64,000 nt of DNA from Metallyticus violacea (GCA_030762175.1 CM060831.1:138550001-138614000), one strand, 5' to 3'; counted from the stretch's first letter, positions 33,459 to 45,852 are shown. Notes: a model not told the origin generated them from the letters alone. Made by a program: numbers and translations.

Positions 33459-35309
33459 AGCAGAGATGATATATGAAGTATTTGCACGATTTAAGCCATA
33501 CTTAGGTGGACATCTTATTAGAGTACACAAATCTATACTCTTAACTTTAGAATTTGTGGTTTATTCTCAGCTCTTATGGGTCGTACACGTAGATATTGGG
33601 CGATTACACAAATTCTTGCAAAAGCTATAACTGCCCATGAATTTTGAGCAGTTCCTGGAGCTGCAGAACACATATCCGTTATCTACAGAGTAAAGCTTTT
33701 CATAAGTAAAAAAGGAATTTCCCTCGGGGGTACCTTTAACTCCCAGATGGCTGATAACGTAAAGCCTTCCAGTTCTGGATGATAGGGGGGAGATGAAATA
33801 CCTCCCATGAACCAACAAGTATCCCTGCTGCCTTGTAGTAAGAAATTGGTTTGGTGAAGGCAAAGGAAGAAACTTATCAAGACCTCAAGCTTTCGAGTTG
33901 ATGCGATGGGCCAGTTACTTACTCATAAAGAAATAACGAATGCTAAAGACAAGGTAAACAAAGTAAGAAGAACGAAATTATAAATAATTTAATACATTTA
34001 AACATCTGGTATTAACAAAACACTTTGGGCATCTTGGTAAGAGGGTCCATCAGGTCTGTCAATGCAAACACCAGGGAAGAAGAAAGGAAAGTAGACCGAA
34101 GAAGACATAGAACAATAAATATAATGGATGGAATGACAAACAAAATGTTAGTATATAGAAGAGTACAGGATAATTTATTTTTCCGGAGAATTGACACAGA
34201 AAGACTGTGTCAATTAGCTGTATATTCCTTAATATCCTGTCCATCACAGCTGGCTGTTATTCAACATAAAAAAATATTCCTTATCTTATATTAGTCGCAA
34301 CTGCAATTTGACACCTTTTATTTTTAAAAATCTTTTCTTAAGAAGTGAATTTGCATTTAATGTTTTCACTCAGTCTCAAATTATAACCTGATTTCCTGAT
34401 ATTACTAAATTTTTGGACAGTAATGCCTTCAAGATTTTCGCTTTCTGCTAAATTTCACATTTTCGAATATTAAAAGCAAAATGTATGTGTTTTATCAATA
34501 TTTTAAGTTTACTTAATAGGAACTAAGGTTTTTTGTGAAAGAGTGTTTTTTTCTCCCCTGAGCTGTTAATATTTGTTAACGGCAATTTTTTCAGCACACG
34601 TTTTTTTTGTTTTTGTTTTTTTGTTTTTTTTTGGAACGAACCAAAGGTGAATATCATGAATATTTTATGTCTCGATGTACAATTATCATTATACTGTAAT
34701 TTTATCGATATTTTTAACATATCAGTCAATACGCAGATGTTTTTCTCTTAGATCGTTAGAAAATTGGTAGCATTTTTGTTTATCATTAATTTTAAACTGT
34801 AAAAAATGAATATATATATATATAGGTTTCAACTTTAAAGTTTATATTTGACCGCGATGGGATTACCTGCTGAGTATTAAATTACGTTATGTTATACTGA
34901 ATGTCTGGTATTTAAGGATTTCCTTGCATGGGTGTGAAGTTGGTCACACTGCCACTCAAAATGCGAAAACATAGGGAGAAGGAATGTATAGTTCAGCATT
35001 GGTTCCAAAATTTCCGAACTGAGTATTTCATCCTTGAAGATGAAAAAGGCTGACGTGTAATAGGTCAATTTGAAGGAAATGCACGTCAAACCATTCGAGA
35101 ACTTAAAACTTCAACTGTTTACGAGCACCCGCGTAGTCACTGCCCATAAATTCTGGTCGCCCGCTGTTTCCTCAACCCATCCCTTCCTCCCGAAGGCGTC
35201 CCGTTGGCAAAGGGCCAGCAATGAGAAAGATTAAAGTGCCGCAAATATTTTACTACACCACAGTGAAAAACTGAACATATTTTATAATTTGGTTGCACAT
35301 TTATTAAAA
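33459..35309. other. Interval without recognised genes
   Basis: Minus-strand frames at 33567-33863 (98 codons) and plus-strand 34025-34294 (89 codons) have plausible composition but no identifiable domain. The remainder is AT-rich with T runs near 34606-34632. Confidence 0.4.
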
Positions 35310-35945
35310 CGAGCATTAAAATCATAGTAGGTTTGAAGTCTGTTCTTCTTCTTTGCTTTTGCATAATAAAAATGATCTTTTTATGGATCGTACTGTGACC
35401 TGATGAAAAGTGAATTATCTATGTGAATCTAAAATGATCGTCGCAATGGCTGAATCCGATGAAGCACCGAAATACTTCACAAAATCAAAATTACTCCAGA
35501 GGAAGGCCATGGCATCTAATGGTGGTCTGAAGCTTGTTTCATACCGTACAATATTCTGCATTGTAGAGAGGAAATTGCTTTGGAGAAGTATTGTCAAGAA
35601 TTTGATAAAGTGCATCAGAAGCTGCAAGAAAACCAGCCAGCTCTAGTCAACAGATAAGGGCCAATTCTTCCTCATGATAACGCCCGACCACACCTCTCGC
35701 AAAGAACACTCCGGAACTTTAAGAAAATTTACATCATTAGGCATATTCAGCCGAACTTTTTACCAGCCGACTTTCACTTATTGAAACACCTGAAGAATGG
35801 TCTTCAATAACGAAGAAGAATTAGAAATTTCATGGCCTCTAGAAAGCACGTCTTTTATCCAAATTGCATAAATAAATTTACTATTAATGGACAAATATGT
35901 ATCGATGCCGGTCTGGTTACTTTTGATGAATAAAGTTTAATTTTT
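35310..35945 (+). pseudogene. Mariner transposase remnant, SETMAR-like subtype
   Basis: Frame-shifted plus-strand pieces follow a mariner catalytic domain in order. RRFEVCSSSLLLHNKNDLFM (~35327) is followed by DRTVTCD, then EKW after a 2-base shift (first Asp, ~35400). Next come a DEAPKYFTKSKLLQRKAMAS segment (~35457), HQKLQEKQPALVNR, LPHDNARPHLSQ (second Asp, ~35675) and LPADFHLLKHLKNG (third Asp, ~35765), then a C-terminus near 35900. At least three frameshifts and several stops inactivate it. The N-terminal helix-turn-helix is missing. Confidence 0.8.
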
Positions 35946-36064
35946 TTTAATTATTCGTGCTTTACTGAATTTAAAATCACAAAACCGCCTTTAATTTTCA
36001 AACGACCTAAAAAGAGTTTGGATGAAATGGCTTATTGAAAATCTAGTGCCTTCTAAATAATAAA

Positions 36065-36065
36065 A

Positions 36066-36121
<56 letters not shown>
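36065..36121. repeat. (ATT)n microsatellite
   Basis: About 19 ATT units. The Asn-run open frame across it on the minus strand is spurious. Confidence 0.97.
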
Positions 36122-36122
<1 letters not shown>

Positions 36123-36883
36123 GAGATAGAACATACTAAGTGCCGTGGTTAAGGGGGAAAAAGCAATGTCACGAGACAATTGATTTTTGTTAGTTGTTAA
36201 AATAGTATAGTTATTCAATATATCTTTAACAATTTATTTCATTTATTTTATTTTCTCTAGATAAAATCATAACATCTTGCGATAAAAACTCAGTGCGTTT
36301 ACTTGCCAGAAGAACAGAAATCAAACTTCACTGGATAGTAGCAGAGCATAAGACCCATGTGGAAATTACCGTGAAACGCCCCTTGGTGAGAAACCGCGAG
36401 AATCGCCGTGACTCGGGTTTAGTTTGCAGATAAACTGTTCCCACGTACCGTTCCGGTCCCACTATGTGCATTTTTACGGGAATTGACGCGACCTTCATTT
36501 TTTGTTTTGTTCTTTTGTTTTGTATAGCATGATACAAAGTAAATGATTGCAGATTGATGTCGAGGCTATGATGCTTAAATTCCTTTAGTAACAGCACAGA
36601 AAAAAAATAAAAACAATTCTTCCTCTCTTGACTGAGGGGAACCGGGAAAATAGAGCAGGGAAAGAATAATCGGCCTTGAGGATAAAGAATACTTATGAAT
36701 TAATTTAGAGACTGTTTAGGATAAGTAAGAAATATTTGTCACAAATAATAATGTAATAACTTACAAAAATATCTTCGATTTACACACAGGTCTAAACAAT
36801 TAATGAATTTATCGTGATTTAATGGGAATTTATTGCTTAAATGCTTTATAAGATCAGATAATACCTTCACAATTTCCAAATAA
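36122..36883. other. No assignable feature
   Basis: A GC-richer patch at 36340-36500 has an 89-codon minus frame of unknown meaning. The rest is AT-rich. Confidence 0.45.
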
Positions 36884-36975
36884 TAATCACAAGTAATATC
36901 ATAAGAGGGTCTGAGATTGGCGATAAATTTGGAAAGTTCAGAACCTCAAGTAATATTTATTAGGACTATTCCTAT
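36884..36975 (+). mobile_element. Crypton-like repeat R, copy 3 (end fragment)
   Basis: Matches the left end of copy 1: ATCACAAGTAATATCATAAG, GGGTC(T/G)GAGATT, then TTAGGACTATT. Only ~90 bp are present. Confidence 0.65.
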
Positions 36976-39310
36976 ACCAAAATGATCCAAAACATGGTCC
37001 TACCCATCCCATTTTTAAGCATATCCACCCAGATAGAAAAGGTATTTTGCTCTGCAAATCATCATTTACTACATGATTTCGAGCGCTCGTTTTCCTGACC
37101 TTTAGTAGAGTGGCTAATTATTATTGGTGTCAAAATCCATCTGCTTTCACAGTTTAGCTTTACTTTTAACGTTATAATAACATTTTTAGAATTCATAAGG
37201 AAGAATTGAACCTAATTTTTGCCTTTCTGTCTAAGGAAAACCAGAAAAAGTCTACACGGCAAGTTGAGCTCTGTTCTTCCCAAATACAAATCTCAGGCGT
37301 TGTCCTTGAGTCAATTTTTGGTTTCGTTTCTGTGATTCTTAATTATTTGGGAGTTTGTGGTCAGCAAGAAACCAACAAGTATGGCATTCGCTATAGAGGA
37401 AAACCACAATCAGACTGACCGCCCAAGGAGAGAGACAATTTTAATGTGGTTTGCTGTTTATAAACTAATATCTGAAAACATTGTCGGCACGTCGGTTTCC
37501 CATATCACTGAGACATGAGTTTAACTTTGATGGGACAAGTTGAATGGGTAAACATTTTTTTTCTCCTTCCCAGCATTACTGAAATGCCTAGACAGCTCCA
37601 GATGCCAATGAACTCAAAGTCACCCTTATTAAATCGTTTTAAAGGATGTTGGCAGGTGTCAAGGGCCGTTAGAGGAGTTTTAAATTGGGAGCAGGAATGA
37701 AACACTTTTAACGCTAATACATTAACGGCTTTATGCTGTTGTTGACCATGTGAGGGAAGTTTTAATGCCGGCTCATCACCCTCATCTGAGGTGAAGAAAG
37801 GCTCATGAATAAAATGAGTTATTTCGAGAAACGATTCTTTTAGTTTTAAAACTACTTCCCATCTAATAGATTCGCAACAAACATGAAGTAATGTTAGTAT
37901 GAGAATATTAAACTGTTGAAAACAGTCGCTATAGTAAATGAAAAACTCTTAAGGTCAATTGATGTTTCCAAAATGGACTTTGCACCCGAGAAAAGAATGA
38001 GGTAAGTTAACTTTCTTTGAAATCCGGAAACGAGAAATTATATTTTAAAACGATAATTGATACATAAATTAAGATGCAAAAAGCCACGTACTTTGAATAA
38101 TTACATTTTAAAATGTAGTAAATAGAACAAAGCTTGATCTAAAGTGCAGTATATCTCCAATGTGGATAGAAAGGCGAAAAATGGTTGTGATTACGAGTTT
38201 TCTTGGAAAAAAACCTATGTAAGTCATTTGAAATATAATAGTGCTAAGAGAATTTCATACTAAGATTTCTATTGTTGTTATAATAAATGATAATAATGTG
38301 CTTAGGGGATCTTGAGGTATGGATTTTTAATCCCGTCCTCAGAGGACAAGCGTTTTTATGTTTGCATATGTAGCTCACGTATTATCCATGTGCGGGTGTC
38401 GTAAAGAAATATTATTTAGCTTTAAAAATGTTAAGATAAGATATGATCTGGATATACGCATTTTCTTAAAGTCCTTAAGGATATACAAGGGATTTGGCGA
38501 CCTTGCATATAAAAGATTCTGTTGAAACATCAAGTTTATCAACTAGTTTTAAGTTCTTCAAGTGTTCAAGTTTCTGGTAATACTACGAATAGCGCAAAAG
38601 GTTGGCCTAATTCTTCATCCTTCTGTTTTACAGGAAGTGCCAAGAAGCAAACGTGCTATGTAGAAGATTTGCTCAATATGCGACTCAATATTTCGCATTT
38701 CAGTTGTTTTATCACTTGCAGTTGTTTCTTACCTTAATCAGAAATCTGTCTAAACTTTCCTCGGTTCTTCATTGTGCTTTAAGTCCACTTATGAAATCGC
38801 TGACACCACACAACTCACGGGATACAAAATAAATATTGTAAACATTAAAACACAAAAATAATCCTTTCACATTCTGTTTAACTCTGCTGTTTTTTCCCCA
38901 GTACACTCTTTAAAACTTGCTTTTTCCCCACATTTCATATCCAGAGGCGGTTTCTCTACGAGATTGATGGTTTCAGATACATAAAAAATATCAACTTTTA
39001 ATTTACGCAGCTGTTTTATGAGGGTGGAGGTGGGGAACAATGTAGTGGAGTTTTATCTCACTCTGCAGTTACAATGCAAAACAATGCCTTGGTAAATTTG
39101 GTGAGAAGAAGCTCTTGCCCATAAGAGCCATTATGTGCATGCACCACCCGGAACGTCACCTCTCCTTACGAGCGTTCCAAGGATAGTTTGCCTCGAGTAT
39201 TATATGAATGATTGTTTTTATGTTATGAAATTTAATAAAATGTGTTAAAAGACTATTATATGTTGATGAATGACAGACTAGTGCAATTATTATGTGCATG
39301 AATGAATGAA
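36976..39310. other. No assignable feature
   Basis: Long AT-rich stretch. Open frames of 60-71 codons (37206, 37505, 38522) have no recognisable domains and none shows splice signals that convince me. Confidence 0.5.
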
Positions 39311-39586
39311 TGAATGTTGTTTAACGCCGTTTTTGCTACAGAGGCACCACAGGCGATAGACACTGATGATACATGAAATGAAATTATATATTGGGAAAGG
39401 AGTATTTTTAAAGAAGGAAACGTTTCAGGCCTAAGTTTAGTGTACCTCCCCGGCATTTGCCATTCATGAGGACTGAGGAAAACCTGGAAAAAACCTCAGC
39501 TAGGGAAGATGGTCCTGGCGGGATTTGAACCCCAGACCTCCCGCTCACGAGTCCGCGCCTTAACGACCTCGGCCACCCGTGGCGGT
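39311..39586 (-). mobile_element. SINE family A, full length
   Basis: Well-preserved reverse copy with clean head (CCTTAACGACCTCGGCCACC) and tail (GTTTAACGCCGTTTTTG). It is preceded by a GAAT repeat and followed after ~35 bp by an (ATT)n run. Confidence 0.92.
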
Positions 39587-39617
39587 AATTACTACGTGTG
39601 AATTCGTTAAGTAGTTG

Positions 39618-39620
<3 letters not shown>

Positions 39621-39681
<61 letters not shown>
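39621..39681. repeat. (ATT)n microsatellite
   Basis: About 20 ATT units. Confidence 0.97.
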
Positions 39682-40747
39682 GTGTTAATTAAATATAAAG
39701 AAAATTAACATTATACAAAGCTTGCATTCTAGCATCTTTCTTTGCAACCATTGGGGAGGCTGGGTAGACAAATTACAAGCATTAACTGTTATTTCAAAAC
39801 AGGAAAACACAGTACTTTCTACAGACATGCCCTTCATCCTGAAGTTTCCAGATTTTAACCAAAGGGTCATAGATAAATATGATGAAGAGAAAACAAGAAA
39901 TGTTTTTTTTTTGTTTAATACTTTTATTAAATTCCCTGAACTCTTTCTCTCAGTTTATGTAGGCACGCAAGTATGACTGCTTAATTTAAATTATTAATAT
40001 TCTATACCCTCCAGAACTACATTCAGCGGTAGCAGTTATAAATACACCTAGCTGCCAATGTTCAAACCTTTCAGACAATTCTCTGTTCGTCCTGAATGAA
40101 ATTGCATCAATAAGTCAATTGCAAAAGAAAAAGTTTTCACTTTGTGTTTTCTCCCCTCCCTCAACCTTCATATCTGAATTCAACAATATGATATTCAGTT
40201 ACGGGAAATTATTAGCAACAATGTTGTTAATCAACAATTTAGCTCAATAATTCATGCCACAGGTGCATTAAAGCTAATTTTAAAATTACTAAAGAACAAA
40301 ATAAACAGAATAAAGGTTATAAGGGACCCGAGCCCTGAGATTTAGCCTTATATGTTCAGAAAATATACCGTATTATGCAAGAAAAATAATAAAAATATAA
40401 AAAATTGAAGATAAATGAAGTAAACTAGAGACATCTGTCTTGCTACTGGAGAAATAACTGAGCTGACCATTTACATAAGTTCGTAAGTTTTTGAAGACAC
40501 CAATACTGTAGGGATATAAGGCTAGATGCAATCATTAAAACGTCTTAAGTTTGTTTTATCAACAATTCTATCGAGCAACATGAGTTAGGTAAGGCCTTGA
40601 AGAATGTTATCAATAACATACTTAAAAAAAGAAAGCTTTCAGTTTTTACGTCACATGTAAGACCTTTCAATGAAATATAAAAGCAGAAAGATTACGTACA
40701 TTAAAAGTAACAAGAGAGGCGGCTTAGTGGCTTGAGAGTTTGAAAGT
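39682..40747. other. AT-rich, nothing recognised
   Basis: No coding or repeat signature seen. Confidence 0.55.
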
Positions 40748-40953
40748 ACGAGGTCTGTTCAATAATGAATTATCATCATTTTTATGACAACATACCTTCA
40801 CTCTCCTCATAATTTTCATGATCTTTCCCAAACGAATCCCCATTGGATATAATGCACCTGCCCTAGCGTTCCTGGCAATCTTTAAAGACGTGCTGGAAAC
40901 AATTTTCGATAGGTTCTTCAAAATTGCCTCCGCAGCATTCATTTACACAGGTA

Positions 40954-42392
40954 GGTCCATAAGTTTCCGGCCTAACCATTTTTAGCTATGATAAAGACAA
41001 AAACTATATTTCACTTTTAAATTTTGTTACTCTTAATTGCAAAACACATCTTTGATTTAACATTTTAACCCCCCCCCCCCCAAATAGTCAAAAGTCTTGT
41101 CTGCAAAATGGGCATAAACAGCATCCATCACTTCTTCGTCAGACTTAAATTTCCTTCCACGAAGGCCCTTCTCGAGTTTGGAGAAGAGAAAATGGCTACT
41201 GGGAGCTAGATCTGGGCTGTAGGGTAGATTTCTTCACAACTTCCTTTGCAACAAGAGCTGTGTACACAGGCGCGTTGTCATGAAGAAGACGCACACCACC
41301 ACTCAGCTTTCCTTGTTTTTTCTCTTTGATGGAAGCACGTGGTCTGTGCAGTAGGCCAGCATAGTATTCCCCATTTACTGTGGTGTTCATCTCCTTGAAG
41401 TCAATGAAGAGTATTCCTTCACAGTACCAGAAGATTGTGGCCATGATCTTCTTGGTTGACTGAGTTAGAGGCGGTACTTCGCCAGCTTTACGCTACTCCA
41501 TTGATTCTCTTTTGGACAAGTTTTTTTTTATTTGGCTTATTTACGGACGCTCTTTAACTTCTCAAGTCACCAGCGTCCCTTTCAAACCAGGGCGTGAAAC
41601 GGTCGATAAATTTTGCCCAGAGGCCTCTTTTCACGGCTTTTCTTCTCTTCCGAAGGAAGTCATACTTAAAATTTTTACGCCCGATAAAATCCTTCGGTCC
41701 CGGCCGGTATCTAACCCGCGATCTTGGGTTTAGAAGGCAAGTATATCACTAGGACCGACTTTTGGACAAAGGACTATAGTAGAGAATTATGGTTGCAGAA
41801 CTTCTCTCTCATTGCCACGGCAGAACTCTAAAAATGCCTAACAACAGATGACTCGTTGCTGCTTTTGGACTAAGGAAAGAGGTCTAGGCGCCCATTTTAC
41901 ACTAACCTTATTCATGTTTAAATGTTGATGAATAATTCGAAGGACTGTTGTTTTAGAAAGGTTCAACATTTCTGTAACTTTGAGCCGCCAGTCTTCCATA
42001 TTTTCTCCTTCCACAAGAGCGATGTTTTCAGGAGTGAGCACCTCCAAGAGTCGACCTGCACGCTCTTCGTCTTCAATGCTTTCTCGACCTATTCGAAAAA
42101 GTTTGGCCCATTCTTTTACGGTAGAGTATGAGGGGAATGCTTCCCCAAGCACACCGTCCAATCGCTGTTTAATTTCATTAGGAGTAAGTCCTCCTTTTGT
42201 GAAGAACTTAATAACAGCTCGACACTCGATTTTGAAAATGTCACAATCTTTTACACATAGCCTTCTTTATGCAATTATATGAGGAGCGGAAGTTACAGCT
42301 GCAATTATTTATTTAATAGATAAGGTATGGCACCAGATAAGGATATTGTGAATGCGATACTCCTTATAGGCGAGTTCGGAAACTTATGGACC
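40954..42392 (-). mobile_element. Inner mariner with perfect TIRs, carrying a SINE B
   Basis: Ends GGTCCATAAGTTTCCGG and CGGAAACTTATGGACC are exact reverse complements, with TA at 40952-40953 and 42393-42394. On the minus strand, 42161-41838 encodes the N-terminal region (SYSTVKEWAKLFRIGRESIE, then VTEMLNLSKTTVLRIIHQHL). After the SINE, 41444-41196 encodes MATIFWYCEGILFIDFKEMN (first catalytic region) and LLHDNAPVYTALVA (second Asp). A frameshift then leads to YSPDLAPSSHFLFSKLEKG, where the third catalytic Asp is Ser. It is the most complete transposase in the window but dead because of the SINE, the frameshift and the residue change. A run of 13 C lies at 41069-41081. Confidence 0.9.
41521..41758 (-). 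mobile_element. SINE family B inside the inner mariner
   Basis: Bounded by a target duplication CTTTTGGACAAG (41509-41520) and CTTTTGGACAAAG (41759-41771), so the exact insertion is defined. It carries the TTCTAA loop variant. Part of the mid body is missing. Confidence 0.92.
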
Positions 42393-42599
42393 TACTATCA
42401 TATACTTCTGATGATGGAAAACGCCTTCCATGAAAATATTAAATCTGGGCAATAGGGAGGATGAGGTACACCTTTCACACTGATTTTTGTGAGATATTCA
42501 GCAACAGCATTTGCGACATGCTGCCGTGCATTATGAAAGTTAGTTGATCTCCTTGCAGACTGATCTTATTCTAGCGATGCTCTAGTCTCTAATATTTCT

Positions 42600-42990
42600 A
42601 CAGCTTCCTGGAGAAAGATTATCCAACTTTTACAAACATTGATATGCAGTCTACAGAACTTCATAATCTAATGAACATTTGCTCCCTCGAAGGTTTTCCA
42701 TTAGCTTTGAGAACCGCCTGAAGACCCTGGGAGCTAGATCTGGAGAAAAGTAGGAATGTTGCAGCAGTTCAAACCCTGCTTTATCAATTGCAGACATTAA
42801 AAAGTTAACATTGGACTTGAAGCATTTTCCTGAAGATAGAGCACTCTCCGCGGCAGTGCCCATTGAGTGAATCTTGTAAATTTGAAGTTAATTTTCCTCT
42901 CTGCAAATGTCAATGACAATAACAACTTGATGCACCCCAAAAACAGATAGTGTGATCTTGCTTGCTGGTGACTGACCCTGAAAATTTCAT
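42600..42990 (-). pseudogene. Mariner transposase fragment of another lineage
   Basis: The minus strand at 42863-42651 includes GFELLQHSYFSPDLAPRVFR then FSKLMENLRGSKCSLDYEV, the third-Asp region of a mariner transposase with the Asp itself lost. Upstream, ~42990-42870 gives fragments of the central domain in other frames. It has its own YSPDLAP-like motif, so it is separate from the outer mariner beside it. Confidence 0.7.
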
Positions 42991-43242
42991 AGTAGGTGAA
43001 CTCTCTTATGTGTCTATTCCTTTTTATGCATTTATGTTTATGGTTATAGTGATCAAACCAAGACTTATCTACAGCCCCACTATTTATTTTCTCCCTCCCA
43101 ATGATGTCTGAACTGTTCTTTACAAATGTCGACTCTTGACTGTTTTTGAGTACGTTTCAACATTCGAGGTATTCTTAATTTTTATCTCTACTTCTTTAAT
43201 TAATACACTATATGAGATACCTGCTTTCTCTCCTAATGACTA

Positions 43243-43306
43243 GTCTTCCTGACTGAGGTTTTTTCCCCAGGTTTCCCTCAGTTATAAATGGCAAATGCCG
43301 GGGAAG
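43243..43306 (+). mobile_element. SINE family A, short central fragment
   Basis: CCTGACTGAGGTTTTTTCCC to CAAATGCCGGGGAAGT, then an abrupt join to transposase sequence at 43307. Confidence 0.75.
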
Positions 43307-43575
43307 TCGAGAATGTTGTTGAAGTTCAAAGGCAATGGAGACGTGTGTACAGAACAGGACCGCTGGACTTCTACTTATGGGGAACTCTTAAGGATGTTGT
43401 ATACCGTAGAAAACCAGCTACACTGACAGCACTTCGGGAAGAAATTGAAACAGCATGTGCTGCAATCACTGAGGACACTTTCGCAAACGTACTCAATCAA
43501 TAGTTCAACGTACTCAGAAGTGTATCGACGCCGATGGTGGACATTTTGAGCAACTGTTGTAACTGTAAAAGTCTA
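43307..43575 (+). pseudogene. DUF4817-type transposase, N-terminal piece joined to C-terminus
   Basis: In one open frame (43288-43503), ENVVEVQRQWRRVYRTG from the N-terminal domain is followed directly by PLDFYLWGTLKDVVYRRKPA and EEIETACAAITEDTFANVL, the end of the DDE domain. The sequence after the stop (43501-43503) matches the left end of the elements at 14.8 and 53.3 kb. About 200 residues with most catalytic residues are missing. The first five codons of the frame come from the SINE A fragment. Confidence 0.8.
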
Positions 43576-43989
43576 AGATGATAAGTGCTTATCATTTTCT
43601 GGTTTTGTTAATTCAGTTTTGTTATGTTAACAGGTTTTTCTTTGCTTGAAGTGTGTTTTCATTTTTGGCACTTTTTATGTTTTTCACAGTTAGACACGCA
43701 TTGTTACGACAGTGAAATGAATATAATCAGGTTCAAGGCAAACACTTTAAACACCTTCTGTAATCTGTCTCAATGGAACTTGTATAATAAATTAATAATT
43801 GTTAACTGTCCCTAATATCTGCGTTTCCTCCTGCCTCCTAAAGAACGCGGCAGAATATGTGAGTCACTTGTCTAAAAATGTTCCTTATTATGGGATCTGC
43901 TGACCCATTCTGTGCAATTTATGGCATTTTCACTCTTTTTATCTCGTGTTTCTGAACGCTTTTGCTTTATGGTTATTACTGATATTTAT
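43576..43989. other. No assignable feature
   Basis: AT-rich spacer between the transposase remnant and repeat R. Confidence 0.5.
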
Positions 43990-44775
43990 AATGGTTATTT
44001 CACTTATGTGACGTCATCTTAAAACCGACAACGAAACGAAACAAACTTTTGAATTTTGACCATTCACAGCGGGATTGCGGAGTGAAAGTATCGAAAAAAA
44101 TTATGAAATCCGTTTTATCACGCGACGTGCATTTGTCATGTGGTCAGTGTTTATATAATTCCTAAACAAGCATCACTGACCACTTTTGCTAGAGTGGCAT
44201 TGAGCTATTGATAGCAACATAAGCATTGATAATCGACAATCATAACGCAAAATGGAGGGTTTATGAAAGCGTTTTGGTGATGCGCCAAATGTGCAAATTG
44301 ACCTTATCGTTAAGAATTCTAAATCACAGAATACAAAGAAAAATAAGAGAAACAGTATGTTTTTTTTAATTAATTGGTATTAGAAAATCGAACGGAGGTG
44401 ATTGTAATAGTCGACTTTTGTCCATTTCAGTCTCACAGTTTTTGAATAGTATAGAAATTTATAAATATAATGAATACATCAAGTGTTTCAGCGGATTTAA
44501 AAAAATGTATCATATTTATTCTTATTCTATTCATGAAATAGTCCTAAACCTCTATTTTGGTCTTCTCTATTGGAATTACTGACAATCGGCATTCTAAAGA
44601 CGAAAGATTGCTTGAAAATGTTAATTACAAGTATGCCATTATTATAATTTTGTAAACCGTCTAGAAGAATTATATTTAAATTCTTATTTTATTCGTGAAA
44701 TAGTCCTAACAAATATCACTCGAGGGTCTGAGGTTATCTGTGATAAATTTTGGTTAGGTCAGTCAAAATATTAGA
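43990..44775 (+). mobile_element. Crypton-like repeat R, copy 2
   Basis: Plus-oriented counterpart of 23866-24662. Order: TGACGTCA (44009-44016), GTGGTCAGTG (44140-44149), TATATAATTCCTAAACA, CACTGACCAC (44174-44183), then ATGGAGG (~44252). The frame holds KRFGDAPNVQIDLIVKNSKS then QNTKKN, with one early stop. An acceptor-like TTTGTCCATTTCAG follows (~44415), then two GAAATAGTCCTAA repeats (~44535 and ~44696). Differences from copy 1 in the peptide are mostly conservative (V/I, R/K, T/S), which hints at past selection on protein. Confidence 0.55.
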
Positions 44776-45852
44776 ATATTTTTGTAAATAGTTTTCTGTA
44801 TCTGAATTTAATAGGTGATTTCGTGCATATAAATGTATGCCTAGGTGTTGTCCACGTGCCATTCTGATTTCGACTCTCATAGTCTAGGTAAAAAATCAAG
44901 ACACTTGAAAATTGATGCCTATATCTTAACAATTTTACTCATGCCATGTGGTTCTTTTAGTATAAATCTTTTGTCTTTGTCGGCTTCCAAACGAATGAAC
45001 TGCTTCCGATATGACCGGAGTTACTTTACCCTCACATTTACGTCATAATGCTTTATCTTATCTTTGGGTTATGAACGGATTTCTGAGTAACTGTGGTGGT
45101 CCTTAAATGAAATCTGATTATTGGATTATGGACATGAGGATGGTTCCTTTTTAATGAGGTTAATTGTTAGAATAAACACCCAAGTTTATATGGAAATGTT
45201 ACACTAATGGAACTTAAGAGTAGAGATTAAACGAAAGACAAGAATAAGGCGGTTACATGGCACTCTGAGCCTGAATATGTTTAAATTTTAACGCGCTGTC
45301 AAAGGTGTCCAGAGCAGATTTCGTGTTCAATCGTTTACCCTTTTGATATTTAATAATATGTATCCCAAAGGTGTAACAGGAGAAACAATAGGAAGTAGAA
45401 ATGAAAGCACAGTTTCACGTGCAAGGAAAACAAATTGACACAATGTTGTTACAAACATATATAATAAAAAATATTTCAGGAATGGTAAAAATATTACCGA
45501 TAGCTTTTGGCTTCCTTCATGAACCGCTAAAAGCGAACTCTTCGCAAACTTAAGAGACAGTGTTATGGTCCAGTTTTAAGCAAAACCGGCACATTTGGAT
45601 ATGGTTTTTACACAGAACAATATGGAAACATTTTCGAGTACGCTTTTCCTTTCCAGAAAGAAAAACGCTACTAATTTCTGATGATATTTGTCTTTGGCAT
45701 TACGAGATAACGATCAAATGAAATAAAGATGAAGAGGTGCTAATATTGTCTTCCACATTCCTGGAGAATGTCAAAGTTGAAATCACTTGATCATCACCAG
45801 TTGATAGTTCTCCCAGCATAAACTTTTATGTTGCATACATCTAAGGCATATA
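44776..45852. other. AT-rich, nothing recognised
   Basis: No coding or repeat signature seen. Confidence 0.5.

Larger units (their letters stand above)
40748..42560 (-). mobile_element. Outer mariner, split by a second mariner
   Basis: The left piece (40748-40951) starts with a TIR-like CGAGGTCTGTTCAATAATGA and encodes the C-terminus on the minus strand in shifting frames (NECCGGNFEEPIENCFQHVF, then RQGRCIISNGDSFGKD). The right piece (42395-42560) encodes the preceding part, FHNARQHVANAVAEYLTK then PHPPYCPDL, i.e. the second catalytic Asp region (changed here to HNA) and the start of the third. The two pieces join at a TA that hosts the element 40954-42392. The relative at 55.8 kb shares the same C-terminal and NAVAEYLTK sequences. 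5' part unclear, inactive. Confidence 0.75.

Noticed and set aside
33567..33863. 98-codon minus frame as a gene
   Set aside because: No recognisable domain or splice context, and an overlapping frame in another phase is equally open in part.
34025..34294. LINE C-terminus
   Set aside because: Arg-rich EEERKVDRRRHR segment is vaguely LINE-like, but no zinc knuckle or RT motif supports it.
35991..36218. Asn-rich 75-codon frame
   Set aside because: Translation of the (ATT)n microsatellite.
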